Part shown: piece by piece, positions 8,240 through 16,394 of the stretch
Position numbering within the stretch: the first letter of the stretch is position 1
Layout of the letters: every line of letters begins with the position of its first letter
Source: UBA1738 sp045580145
GTDB lineage: Bacteria > Bacillota > Clostridia > UBA1381
Reading direction: 5' to 3'
Assembly (NCBI GenBank): GCA_045580145.1
Contig: JAZNNI010000076.1
Location: forward strand, 14,281 to 78,280
DNA: 64,000 nucleotides
Notes under the pieces: generated by a model
Seen by the model: only the letters and a program-made list of their open reading frames with translations
What the model was told of the DNA's origin: nothing
Databases searched by the model: none
Made by a program: the position numbers and the translations under genes

Positions 8240-9082
8240 TTAAATAACGACTGTTTCGTGTCTTGTTGCGTGACAATTTATATTTACTGCCACAGGCAGA
8301 CCCGCAATGTGAGTAGGGAAAAATTCGATATTTACTCCAAGTGCAGTAGTAGTTCCTCCAAACCCTTGAGGACCTATTCCAAGCTTGTTGATTTTTTCTA
8401 AAAGTACTCTTTCAAGTCCGGCATAATATTCGTTTTCGTTAGATTTGTCAATATCCCTTGTAAGTGCAAGCTTAGAAAGCTCGGCTGCCTTTTCAAAAGT
8501 TCCGCCGATACCTACGCCGACAATCATTGGTGGACACGGGTTTGCACCAGCCTTTTCTACTGTTTCAAGTACAAAATCAATTACGCCTTTTTCACCATCA
8601 GATGGGTTTAGCATCTTTATTGCAGATTTATTTTCACTACCAAAGCCTTTTGGTGAAAAGGTTATTTTAATTTTATCGCCATCGACGAATTTATAATGAA
8701 TTACAGGTGGCGTATTATCGCCTGTATTCACTCGATTTAGTGGGTCTAAAACAATAGATTTCCTTAAATATCCTTCTTCGTAACCTGTTTTCACACCTTT
8801 TTCTATTGCTTTTTCCAGGTTGTCTCCTTCAATTATAACATTTTGTCCTACTTCTACAAAAAATACTGCCATACCTGTGTCCTGACAAATAGGAACTTCC
8901 TTTTTTTCTGCAATTTCGGCATTTTTAAGCAGATTTTTTATTACCGTTTTTGCAACATCTGATTCTTCGGCTATAAGTGCATTTTCAAGCGATTTTTTAA
9001 TAACTGGATCAATAAAACAGTTTGCAGATATACACATCTTTTTTACGCAATCTGTTATAATGTTTGATTGAATTTTTCTCAT
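8240..9082 (-). CDS. fumA: Fumarate hydratase class I, alpha subunit (two-subunit type)
   Basis: A 280-residue N-terminal-domain subunit of the oxygen-sensitive [4Fe-4S] fumarase, which hydrates fumarate to malate. Motifs are VPICQDTGMAVFFVEVG (cluster Cys), GSENKSAIKML, ANPCPPMIVGVGIGGTFEKA (second Cys) and VNINCHATRHE (third Cys) near the C-terminus. I place the start at 9082 (MRKIQSN...), because AAGGAGG lies 6 bases before that ATG; the longer frame to 9127 has no ribosome site and would overlap the upstream gene. The beta subunit that completes the active site is not adjacent on either side. A tartrate dehydratase alpha subunit is a less likely alternative. Confidence 0.88.
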   Translation of the reverse strand: MRKIQSNIITDCVKKMCISANCFIDPVIKKSLENALIAEESDVAKTVIKNLLKNAEIAEKKEVPICQDTGMAVFFVEVGQNVIIEGDNLEKAIEKGVKTGYEEGYLRKSIVLDPLNRVNTGDNTPPVIHYKFVDGDKIKITFSPKGFGSENKSAIKMLNPSDGEKGVIDFVLETVEKAGANPCPPMIVGVGIGGTFEKAAELSKLALTRDIDKSNENEYYAGLERVLLEKINKLGIGPQGFGGTTTALGVNIEFFPTHIAGLPVAVNINCHATRHETVVI

Positions 9083-9099
9083 AATTTTCCTCCTTATGT

Positions 9100-12066
9100 T
9101 TATATCAGCTGCCATGAGGGTAACCATTTAAGGAAGCTGCGTACAAAATCCTCTGTAACAGGATAACCGGATATTACCGGATAAAAAACAATAAATAATA
9201 TTACGGCAATCAACGAAAAAGTTATAAAACCAGCCTTTGCGTATTTGTTTTTTTGGTAAAGTCTGAAGAAGCAGTGTGAAATCATTAACACGACAAAAGG
9301 TACACAGGGGAAGTAGTGGTAAATAAAGGTTATTCTGGTAACACCCATCCAAGGTATCAGCTGGGCAAGATATGATATTGTTAAAAAGATTGCATTTTTG
9401 TTTTTTGTCTTTAATGCATCGCGCATCGTATAGATGAATGCTATAATACCTGTCCACCAAACAAGCGGATTTCCAAAAGAACTTATATTTTCACTTTTCA
9501 CACCATTTGTGCCGGTATAATACCAGATAGGGCGATAGTTTATAGACCATTGATACCAGGGCGATGAAAAAGAATGCTCTGCATCTAGTACAGTTTCTCC
9601 GTGATAAGTCAGCATATCAATCTGATTTTGAATTATTCCCATAAACCCAGTCTCATTTGACCGCATAAAAGGAATGTATGAAATGATGTAAATTAAAACA
9701 GGAACTACACCAAAGACAATAACACAAAACAGTATTGTTTTTAAGATTTTATCTTTAAATGTTGCAGGATTTTCTTGATACTTACCGTAAAGCGAAATAA
9801 AGAAAATTACTGCAAGACCTACTGCTGCATAAACACCTGTCCATTTACAAGAGATGGCAAGACCTGTTGAAATACCGGACAATAAAAGAGGCAAAAACAT
9901 CTTCTTGAGCGGTGCATCAGCTTTTAACATATAATATTTATACATAAAAAGGTACATCAGCATAATGAAGAAGGTAACATATACATCTATTGTTGCTATT
10001 CGCGTTTGTGTAAAGTGCATAAAATCTGCTGAAAATACTATTGAAGCACAAACTGCAATCCAAGTTAAGCCAAATATTTTTTTGAGGAAAAGATATATTA
10101 TAGGTATCATAAAAATACCAAACAGTGTACCTGAAATTCTCCACCCAAAAGGCGTCATACCAAACACTTTAGTTCCCAAAGCTATAAAAACCTTTCCAAG
10201 CGGAGGATGTGTCCATTCGTACACTTCAAGGTGATTTTCAAATTCATATGCCGTGCGCGCGTGGTATATCTCATCAAAATAGGTACTGTTTCTATAGCTT
10301 ACAAACTCCGGAACAGTATTTTGCTCATCAAAAAGCTTTTTGGGATAGCTTGAGGGAAAAATGTTATTTTCCATATCCTTTATTGCTAATTCCATAATAA
10401 ATGTAGGCTGGGACGGAGAAAGGGTAATATATTTTCCATAGCAATCCGTATACTCTGTATTCCAATAAAAGACAGCCCCGTCTGTTAACGTGCTTTTATA
10501 TGTTGTATATCTGTTTTCATTCTCGATTTTGATGTCAAATGATCTTTCATCTGATAATTCATTCGCACCTAAATAAAACATCAGTTCAGATATATTTGTT
10601 TCTCTGTCAAGCTCAATGGTGACGGGAGAACTAATTTCAATTCCGTTTTGGGGTGCAGTTTTGTCTCCGAGATTATATAAGCTGACTACTGAATATATGC
10701 AGGTGATAATTAGCATTAACATAAAATCAATTCTTGTCATTTTTGTGGTTTTAACAAAATCGGTTTTGATGATGCTTTCCTTTTCTGGTTTGGTCTGTAT
10801 GCCTTTAATAAAATAATTCCAGAAGAAAATAAGGAGAAGTAGTGATGCAAAGCTTATTAACACGCCGATTTTGTTAAATCCGGACGAGTAGTAGGTTTCC
10901 GGATTATAATAAAAGAGAACGTGCACCATATTTAAAAGCTGCGCTATAGATATTCCAATAAAAATCGCAAATTCTTTTCTTGAAAGAGAGATTATGAATG
11001 CCGAAAGCATTAAAACGACTACAGGAAAGGCATAGCGTTCGTGCATTTTTATCGACAGCATAAAAGTAGAAAAGCAGATAAATGCAGAGGTGAGAAAGTA
11101 TCTGTTTTCATATTTCTTTGCAAAGAAAACATATGCCGAAACTATAACTGTTATTAATATCATAAAATAACTGATAACGTTTACAAATATGTTCGTATCC
11201 ACCCAGTTAAGCCCGATAGCTGTCCACAGATTATAAGCATTTACAGAAATATAGTTATATGAGCCGATTGTTGATTTGTACTGCTCAACCACATTTGATA
11301 TTCCAAAGGGAGCGGCAAGCAGAAATATGGAAATAATAGATAAAATTCCGAAGAGTAAATTTTTAAAAAACTTTGTCTTTGAGAAATCATTTAAAAACAC
11401 ATTCTCAATTATTCCAAAGACAAGTACAGGTGCATAGAAAAGTGCCTGTGGCTTTATAAAAATAGCCAATGCAAAGGAGAAATATGCTCTACACATCTTG
11501 TTTTCGTTTAAAAAATAAAGCATCATAAGGACGAATAGGGTAAAGACTGAATCTACCTGTCCCCAGATTGAAGAGTTAAATATAATTGCGGGATTAAGAA
11601 GAAAAAACAAAGCCATTAGGGTTGATGCTTTTTCGTTGTTATATTTTAGAGAAAGCTTATAGACTACAAATCCGCACAATATATCACAAATAATGGCAGG
11701 TAATTTTAAAAGAATGTATGATGTAACAGTTTGTAAATTGAAAATATCTTTAAAAAGCCCCAAGATATAAAGTATATACATATATCCCGGAGGGTAATCG
11801 GTAAACATATCGCTTGAATAAAAGGAAGAGAAACCGTCTGCGTAGATATGTTCAGCCCACGCATTAAAACAATTCATATCACTGGAATGTCCGGTATAAA
11901 AAAAGGTGAGAATAATACGCAAACAAAAGGATATGACTGCTAATCTCCAAAAACTTGTCATCCTTTTATTGGTGTTATTTTTAATTCTATTGCATTCAAT
12001 TTTTGAATAAAATATATAAAAAGCAAAGGCACAAAAAAACAAGGATGCAATTATTGCGATTGCCAA
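9100..12066 (-). CDS. Two-module GT-C membrane glycosyltransferase with C-terminal PMT (GT39) domain
   Basis: A large polytopic protein of about 988 residues. The N-terminal half carries an acidic first loop, SSDMNCFNAWAEHIY, and TDYPPGYMYILYIL, followed by many membrane helices, as in GT-C enzymes that use lipid-phosphate sugars. After a soluble beta-rich insert (about residues 480-590) the C-terminal half has the PMT signature FDEIYHARTAYEF near residue 600, WTHPPLGK, and repeated helices, as in dolichyl/polyprenyl-phosphate-mannose protein mannosyltransferases. It probably glycosylates surface proteins or polymers outside the membrane. I prefer TTG at 12066 over ATG at 12084: GAGGTG lies before the TTG, and the promoter would begin the RNA almost at the ATG. 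The fumarase gene follows 17 bases later. Confidence 0.85.
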   Translation of the reverse strand: MAIAIIASLFFCAFAFYIFYSKIECNRIKNNTNKRMTSFWRLAVISFCLRIILTFFYTGHSSDMNCFNAWAEHIYADGFSSFYSSDMFTDYPPGYMYILYILGLFKDIFNLQTVTSYILLKLPAIICDILCGFVVYKLSLKYNNEKASTLMALFFLLNPAIIFNSSIWGQVDSVFTLFVLMMLYFLNENKMCRAYFSFALAIFIKPQALFYAPVLVFGIIENVFLNDFSKTKFFKNLLFGILSIISIFLLAAPFGISNVVEQYKSTIGSYNYISVNAYNLWTAIGLNWVDTNIFVNVISYFMILITVIVSAYVFFAKKYENRYFLTSAFICFSTFMLSIKMHERYAFPVVVLMLSAFIISLSRKEFAIFIGISIAQLLNMVHVLFYYNPETYYSSGFNKIGVLISFASLLLLIFFWNYFIKGIQTKPEKESIIKTDFVKTTKMTRIDFMLMLIITCIYSVVSLYNLGDKTAPQNGIEISSPVTIELDRETNISELMFYLGANELSDERSFDIKIENENRYTTYKSTLTDGAVFYWNTEYTDCYGKYITLSPSQPTFIMELAIKDMENNIFPSSYPKKLFDEQNTVPEFVSYRNSTYFDEIYHARTAYEFENHLEVYEWTHPPLGKVFIALGTKVFGMTPFGWRISGTLFGIFMIPIIYLFLKKIFGLTWIAVCASIVFSADFMHFTQTRIATIDVYVTFFIMLMYLFMYKYYMLKADAPLKKMFLPLLLSGISTGLAISCKWTGVYAAVGLAVIFFISLYGKYQENPATFKDKILKTILFCVIVFGVVPVLIYIISYIPFMRSNETGFMGIIQNQIDMLTYHGETVLDAEHSFSSPWYQWSINYRPIWYYTGTNGVKSENISSFGNPLVWWTGIIAFIYTMRDALKTKNKNAIFLTISYLAQLIPWMGVTRITFIYHYFPCVPFVVLMISHCFFRLYQKNKYAKAGFITFSLIAVILFIVFYPVISGYPVTEDFVRSFLKWLPSWQLI

Positions 12067-12093
12067 AGAAATCACCTCTTTCATATATTTTCT

Positions 12094-12122
12094 ATTATAA
12101 CCCTTTTTTTCAGAATTTTCAA
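12094..12122 (-). promoter_or_regulatory. Promoter of the GT-C/PMT glycosyltransferase gene
   Basis: Minus strand: -35 TTGAAA (12117-12122), 17 bases, -10 TATAAT (12094-12099). Predicted RNA start near 12087, only about 3 bases before the ATG at 12084. This supports initiation at the downstream TTG. Confidence 0.78.
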
Positions 12123-12130
12123 TAGAATTT

Positions 12131-12156
12131 GTTTAACAGGGAAATAAAATGGGTAT
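12131..12156 (+). promoter_or_regulatory. Sigma-B/sigma-F-like promoter of hpf
   Basis: GTTTAA (12131-12136), 14 bases, GGGTAT (12151-12156). This matches the general-stress sigma-B consensus GTTTAA-N12-15-GGGWAW and resembles the related forespore sigma-F type. In Bacillus subtilis the hpf orthologue yvyD is under sigma-B and sigma-H control. Which alternative sigma factor the present organism would use is unknown. Confidence 0.55.
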
Positions 12157-12205
12157 ATATTTAGTAGGGAATAAAATCCCAAGAAGTACAAAGGGAGATG
12201 AGCGT

Positions 12206-12745
12206 ATGAAATTTAACATCATCGGAAGAAAAATTACAGTTAATGAAAAGAACTCGGAGTACATTAAAAAGAAAATCGGAAAACTCGATAAATTCTTTAA
12301 AACAGAGCCGGAGGCAAGAGTAGTAATCGGTACTGTAAAGGATAAAGAATACATCGAGGCGACAATTTATTCGGAAGGAATGATTTACAGAGCGGAAGTT
12401 ACTGATGTGGATGTTTTTACAGCTACCGACAAGGTGATTGATTTAATAGAAAGACAGATAAGAAAGAATAAAACAAAACTTGAGAAGAAGACAAGAAGAG
12501 AGGCCTTTGATGACGGAAAGCTTTTAAGCGGTGATGATTATACAGGAGAGGATGAAATTTCGGATTTTGTTGTAGCAAAGAAAAAGAGATTTCAGGTTAA
12601 GCCTATGAGTGCAGAAGAGGCGATACTTCAAATGAATCTTTTAGGACATAGTTTCTTCGTATTCAAGAATCAGGAAACAGACGAAATGAATGTGGTTTAT
12701 AAGAGGAAAGACGGAGATTATGCAATTATTGAATCAACCGATTAA
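12206..12745 (+). CDS. hpf: Ribosome hibernation promoting factor, long form
   Basis: Dimerises 70S ribosomes into inactive 100S particles in stationary phase or stress. The 179-residue protein has the N-terminal S30AE/YfiA fold (MKFNIIGRKITVNEKNSEYI, ARVVIGTVKDKEYIEATIY) and, after a linker, the C-terminal dimerisation domain (RFQVKPMSAEEAILQMNLLG, VVYKRKDGDYAIIE). This makes it the long Gram-positive form. The start at 12206 is chosen because AAGGGAGA lies 7 bases upstream; the extension to 12149 has no ribosome site and contains the promoter. A hairpin follows the gene. Confidence 0.95.
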   Translation: MKFNIIGRKITVNEKNSEYIKKKIGKLDKFFKTEPEARVVIGTVKDKEYIEATIYSEGMIYRAEVTDVDVFTATDKVIDLIERQIRKNKTKLEKKTRREAFDDGKLLSGDDYTGEDEISDFVVAKKKRFQVKPMSAEEAILQMNLLGHSFFVFKNQETDEMNVVYKRKDGDYAIIESTD

Positions 12746-12764
12746 TTGCATATCATCGGGGTGT

Positions 12765-12797
12765 GAGGACTCGTAATCCGGCGAGTCCTCTTTACTT
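12765..12797 (+). terminator. Terminator after hpf
   Basis: GAGGACTCG (12765-12773), 8-base loop, CGAGTCCTC (12782-12790), then TTTACTTT. A perfect 9-bp stem with a modest U-tract. Confidence 0.8.
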
Positions 12798-12810
12798 TAA
12801 AAAAGGATTA

Positions 12811-12838
12811 TTGAAATTTGTGTCGTATATAGTATATG
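12811..12838 (+). promoter_or_regulatory. Probable promoter of the flavodoxin-family gene
   Basis: -35 TTGAAA (12811-12816), 16 bases, -10 TATATG (12833-12838), ending about 14 bases before the ATG. The -10 is imperfect. Confidence 0.45.
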
Positions 12839-12851
12839 GGAGTGATTTTAT

Positions 12852-13418
12852 ATGTATATTTTAGCGATTAACGGAAGTCCGAATAAGGATGGAAATACAG
12901 CTTTTCTTTTGAAAGAAATTCTTTCGCATTGTAAAGGCTGCGAGACTGAAATGATTAGTGCGGGGGAAGTGCTGAATTCTGCTAAAATACCATTTTGTGT
13001 ATCCTGCTCAAACCCTTGTGACAAAAGGTGTTATAAGGGAACAGCTTTAGAGGAAGCATTCAAAAAGGTAGAAAAGGCTGATTTTGTTATTTTTGGCTCT
13101 CCAGTATATTTCGGCTCAATGACAGCACAGCTCAAAGCCTTTTTTGATAAAACACGCTCTATAAGAGGAGAAAAATGTTGGCTTTCAAAGCCTGTTGCCG
13201 CTGTAAGCGTTGGTGCAAGCAAATATGGCGGACAGGAAAGAACTGTTAATGACATTCATTCGTCAGCGTTAATTCACGGGATGAAGGTTGTCGGAAACAG
13301 CAGTGAAATCGGAATGGGGCATTTTGGTGTTTCGGCTCAAAGACCGGCAGAAAATGACGAAAATGCATTAAAACAGTGCGAAAGTCTTGCAAATGCTATT
13401 ATTAATAACCGGTTTTAG
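12852..13418 (+). CDS. Flavodoxin-like NAD(P)H-dependent FMN reductase family protein
   Basis: A 188-residue flavodoxin-fold protein. The FMN-phosphate loop is INGSPNKDGNTAFLLK (residues 5-20), and FGSPVYFGSMTAQLKAFFDKT is the second FMN-contacting block. The segment CVSCSNPCDKRC (about residues 49-60) resembles the compact cysteine motif of iron-sulfur flavoproteins or a redox-active site. Such proteins move electrons between reduced cofactors and quinones, azo compounds or ferredoxin; the substrate cannot be assigned. It appears monocistronic, between the hpf terminator and the dnaG operon. Confidence 0.8.
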   Translation: MYILAINGSPNKDGNTAFLLKEILSHCKGCETEMISAGEVLNSAKIPFCVSCSNPCDKRCYKGTALEEAFKKVEKADFVIFGSPVYFGSMTAQLKAFFDKTRSIRGEKCWLSKPVAAVSVGASKYGGQERTVNDIHSSALIHGMKVVGNSSEIGMGHFGVSAQRPAENDENALKQCESLANAIINNRF

Positions 13419-13466
13419 TATATTTTTAAACAAAAAGGTAAAATTACATACAAGAAATAGAGGATT

Positions 13467-13494
13467 TTGCCCAGCTAATGTCGAATTGTAATAT
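13467..13494 (+). promoter_or_regulatory. Candidate promoter of the dnaG-rpoD operon
   Basis: -35 TTGCCC (13467-13472), 16 bases, -10 TAATAT (13489-13494), about 42 bases before the dnaG ATG. Plausible but not consensus. Confidence 0.4.
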
Positions 13495-13536
13495 GGTGGG
13501 TAATAATTTTAAAATACATTCAGAAAGGAGATTTTT

Positions 13537-15306
13537 ATGCCGAGATATTCTGACGAATTAGTGAACGAAATATTTTCGCAAAATGATATAGTTGATTACG
13601 TTTCACAATACGTCAAACTTAGGAAAAACGGTCGTGACTATACAGGACTTTGTCCGTTTCATAAAGAAAAATCTCCTTCTTTTCACGTAAATCAAGACAA
13701 ACAGCTTTTTCACTGTTTTGGTTGCGGTGTTGGAGGAAATCTTGTTCAGTTTGTGATGCGCTCTGAAGGACTTGACTTTGTGGAAGCATTAAAGCTTATG
13801 GCAGACAGAGCAGGAATAATACTTCCGGAAGATGATAACATAGTTGACGACAAGCTGTATCAGAAGAAAAAACGCATATATTCAATGAATAAAACTGCGG
13901 CGAGATTTTATTATGAGACCCTGACTCGAGAGGATGCAGGAAAGACGGGACTTGAATATTTTTTAGAAAGAAAAATTTTAAAAAGTACAATAACCAAATA
14001 TGGTTTAGGATATGCTCCGGACAGCTTTGATTATCTAAAAAAATATATGAATAAGCTTGGATTTTCAGATGATGAGCTGTTGGAGGCAGGGTTATGCGTT
14101 ATAAAGAATGATAAGGTTTATGACAAATTCAGAGGCAGAGTTATGTTCCCGATAATAGATTTACGCGGGAATGTGATTGCCTTTGGGGGCAGAATAGTCA
14201 ATGCTGAAGAAAAAGATGGTTACAAGCCGCCAAAGTATCTAAACTCAGCTGAAACTCCTGTCTTTAACAAAGGAAAGAATCTATTTTCCTTAAATCTTGC
14301 AAAGAAAGCCGATTCTAAACAATGTATACTTTGCGAAGGATATATGGATGTCATATCTGTTTATCAGGCAGGTGTTGAAAATATTGTTGCTACGCTCGGT
14401 ACAGCGCTTACTGAAAATCAGGCAAGATTGCTTATGAAATACACAGGCGAAATTCTACTGTGCTACGACAGCGATGAGGCTGGTCAAAATGCCACTAAAC
14501 GTGCAATAAGCATTATTAACAGTGTTGGTGGAAAATGTCGTGTTATGAGGCTAAAAGGAGCAAAAGACCCTGATGAATACATAAAGAATAACGGGATTGA
14601 GCTTTTTAAGAAGGCAATTATTGACGCGCTGCCGTCTACGGAATATCTGTTAAGACTTTTAAAGTCAAAATACGACTTGGACAACCCAGACGGAAAAATT
14701 ATGTTTGTTGAGGATGCAGCGAATGTTCTTTCAGAGATTGGAAATGCCATAGAAGTTGATGCATATATTAAAAAAATTGCTGATGAAACTGAAATAAGTA
14801 AGGACGCAATTTATGCTGAACTAAAGAAAACAAAGCATAATCAAAAGTCTGGAAACAGTCCGATAAAAACTATACAAACGGCACAGAAAATCGGAAAAAG
14901 TAATGAAAGTACAAAAGCTGTTGAAGCAGAAAGACGTCTTTTAGGACTTGTTATTGATAGTAAAAATGTTTATCGAAGGGTAAAGGATAAAATATATCCT
15001 TCTGAATATTCTACAGAGACCTTAAGAAAGCTTGCAGAAATAGTCTATTCCTGCCACGAAGAAGGTAAAGAAATAGAACCCGCACTGATAATAAATAATT
15101 TCAGCGGAGAAGATGCTGATTTTGTTTCACAAATTTTCTGCAACCTTGAGAAATATGATGATGAAGAAATCACTGTTATGCAGTTGATTAACAACATTAA
15201 ATTAGATAAATTAGACATCGAACTTGAAAAGGCACAAAATGAAAATGACATCGTAAGGATACGGGAGCTTTTAAATTTACGATATGAATTGGAAGGGAAA
15301 AAATAA
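13537..15306 (+). CDS. dnaG: DNA primase
   Basis: Synthesises RNA primers at the replication fork. The 589-residue protein has the N-terminal CHC2 zinc finger (CPFHKEKSPSFHVNQDKQ then HCFGCGVGG, residues 39-67). The core includes YLNSAETPVFNKGKNLF, the TOPRIM motifs CEGYMDVISVYQAG and LCYDSDEAGQNATKRA, then KDPDEYIKNNG. A C-terminal helicase-binding region follows. AAAGGAG precedes the ATG by 7 bases. Its stop overlaps the start of rpoD in TAATG, so the two are translationally coupled, as in the classical macromolecular-synthesis operon, here without rpsU upstream. Confidence 0.97.
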   Translation: MPRYSDELVNEIFSQNDIVDYVSQYVKLRKNGRDYTGLCPFHKEKSPSFHVNQDKQLFHCFGCGVGGNLVQFVMRSEGLDFVEALKLMADRAGIILPEDDNIVDDKLYQKKKRIYSMNKTAARFYYETLTREDAGKTGLEYFLERKILKSTITKYGLGYAPDSFDYLKKYMNKLGFSDDELLEAGLCVIKNDKVYDKFRGRVMFPIIDLRGNVIAFGGRIVNAEEKDGYKPPKYLNSAETPVFNKGKNLFSLNLAKKADSKQCILCEGYMDVISVYQAGVENIVATLGTALTENQARLLMKYTGEILLCYDSDEAGQNATKRAISIINSVGGKCRVMRLKGAKDPDEYIKNNGIELFKKAIIDALPSTEYLLRLLKSKYDLDNPDGKIMFVEDAANVLSEIGNAIEVDAYIKKIADETEISKDAIYAELKKTKHNQKSGNSPIKTIQTAQKIGKSNESTKAVEAERRLLGLVIDSKNVYRRVKDKIYPSEYSTETLRKLAEIVYSCHEEGKEIEPALIINNFSGEDADFVSQIFCNLEKYDDEEITVMQLINNIKLDKLDIELEKAQNENDIVRIRELLNLRYELEGKK

Positions 15307-16385
15307 TGTCAGATTTAGAAAACAAAAAGCAAATAGTAAAAGATTTAATTGAAAAGGGAAAGAAAAAGGGAGTCTTGACACACAAGGACATCATCCAGTC
15401 ATTTTATGACACAGAGTTTACTGCAGAAGAAATGGAAACTGTGTATGATGCTCTTGAAAAGGAAGGGATAGAGGTAGTTGAAGACCTTGATAAGGAACTC
15501 GAAGAAATCGAAGTTTCAAAAGAGGAGCTTGAAGACCTTTCTGTTCCTGAGGGGATAAGTATTGATGACCACGTTAAGATGTACCTTAAAGAAATCGGTA
15601 AGGTAGACCTTCTTGATGCTGAGGAAGAAACCAGTCTCGCAAAAAAGATGGCCGAAGGCGATGAGGAGGCTAAAAAGAAGCTTGCTGAAGCAAACCTCCG
15701 TCTTGTTGTCAGCATTGCTAAGCGTTATGTCGGCAGAGGAATGATGTTTCTTGACCTTATTCAGGAAGGAAATCTTGGCCTTATCAAAGCCGTTGATAAG
15801 TTTGACTATTCTAAAGGATATAAATTCAGCACATATGCAACCTGGTGGATAAGACAAGCTATTACCCGTGCGATTGCTGACCAGGCAAGAACAATTCGAA
15901 TTCCTGTTCATATGGTTGAAACAATTAATAAGCTTGTGCGTGTATCAAGACAGCTTGTGCAGGAGCTTGGCAGAGAGCCAACTCCGGAGGAACTTGCAAA
16001 AGAACTTAATATGCCGGTTGAAAAGGTTAGGGAAATTTCAAAAATTTCTCAGGAGCCTGTTTCGCTTGAAACACCAATCGGTGAAGAAGAGGATAGCCAT
16101 TTGGGAGACTTTATTCCTGACGACGATGCGCCCGCTCCGTCTGAGGCAGCAAGCTTTGTGATGCTTAAGGAGCAGCTTGTTGATGTACTGAGAACTCTTA
16201 CACCAAGAGAAGAAAAGGTTTTAAAACTTCGTTTTGGTCTTGAGGATGGAAGACAAAGAACATTGGAAGAAGTAGGAAGAGAGTTCAACGTAACCCGTGA
16301 AAGAATAAGGCAGATTGAGGCAAAGGCACTCAGAAAACTCCGCCATCCGTCACGTAGTAAAAAACTCAAGGACTATCTTGATTAA
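15306..16385 (+). CDS. rpoD: Primary RNA polymerase sigma factor (sigma-A/sigma-70)
   Basis: The housekeeping sigma factor, 359 residues. An acidic N-terminal region 1.1 is followed by region 1.2 (DHVKMYLKEIGKVDLLDAEEE) and region 2 (ANLRLVVSIAKRYVGRGM, YATWWIRQAITRAIADQART with the -10 reading helix). Region 3 and region 4.2 (RTLEEVGREFNVTRERIRQIE with the -35 reading helix) complete it. The full region set and length match Firmicutes SigA. The ATG overlaps the dnaG stop. The many TTGACA-N17-TATAAT promoters in this window fit recognition by this factor. Confidence 0.97.
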   Translation: MSDLENKKQIVKDLIEKGKKKGVLTHKDIIQSFYDTEFTAEEMETVYDALEKEGIEVVEDLDKELEEIEVSKEELEDLSVPEGISIDDHVKMYLKEIGKVDLLDAEEETSLAKKMAEGDEEAKKKLAEANLRLVVSIAKRYVGRGMMFLDLIQEGNLGLIKAVDKFDYSKGYKFSTYATWWIRQAITRAIADQARTIRIPVHMVETINKLVRVSRQLVQELGREPTPEELAKELNMPVEKVREISKISQEPVSLETPIGEEEDSHLGDFIPDDDAPAPSEAASFVMLKEQLVDVLRTLTPREEKVLKLRFGLEDGRQRTLEEVGREFNVTRERIRQIEAKALRKLRHPSRSKKLKDYLD

Positions 16386-16394
16386 GGTGATATT

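Noticed and set aside
9083..9127. Longer N-terminus for the fumarase alpha subunit
   Set aside because: It overlaps the upstream gene, lacks a ribosome site, and the ATG at 9082 has AAGGAGG at ideal spacing.
12149..12205. Longer N-terminus for HPF
   Set aside because: The added residues match nothing in the family, and the segment contains the -10 region of the promoter and the ribosome site for ATG 12206.
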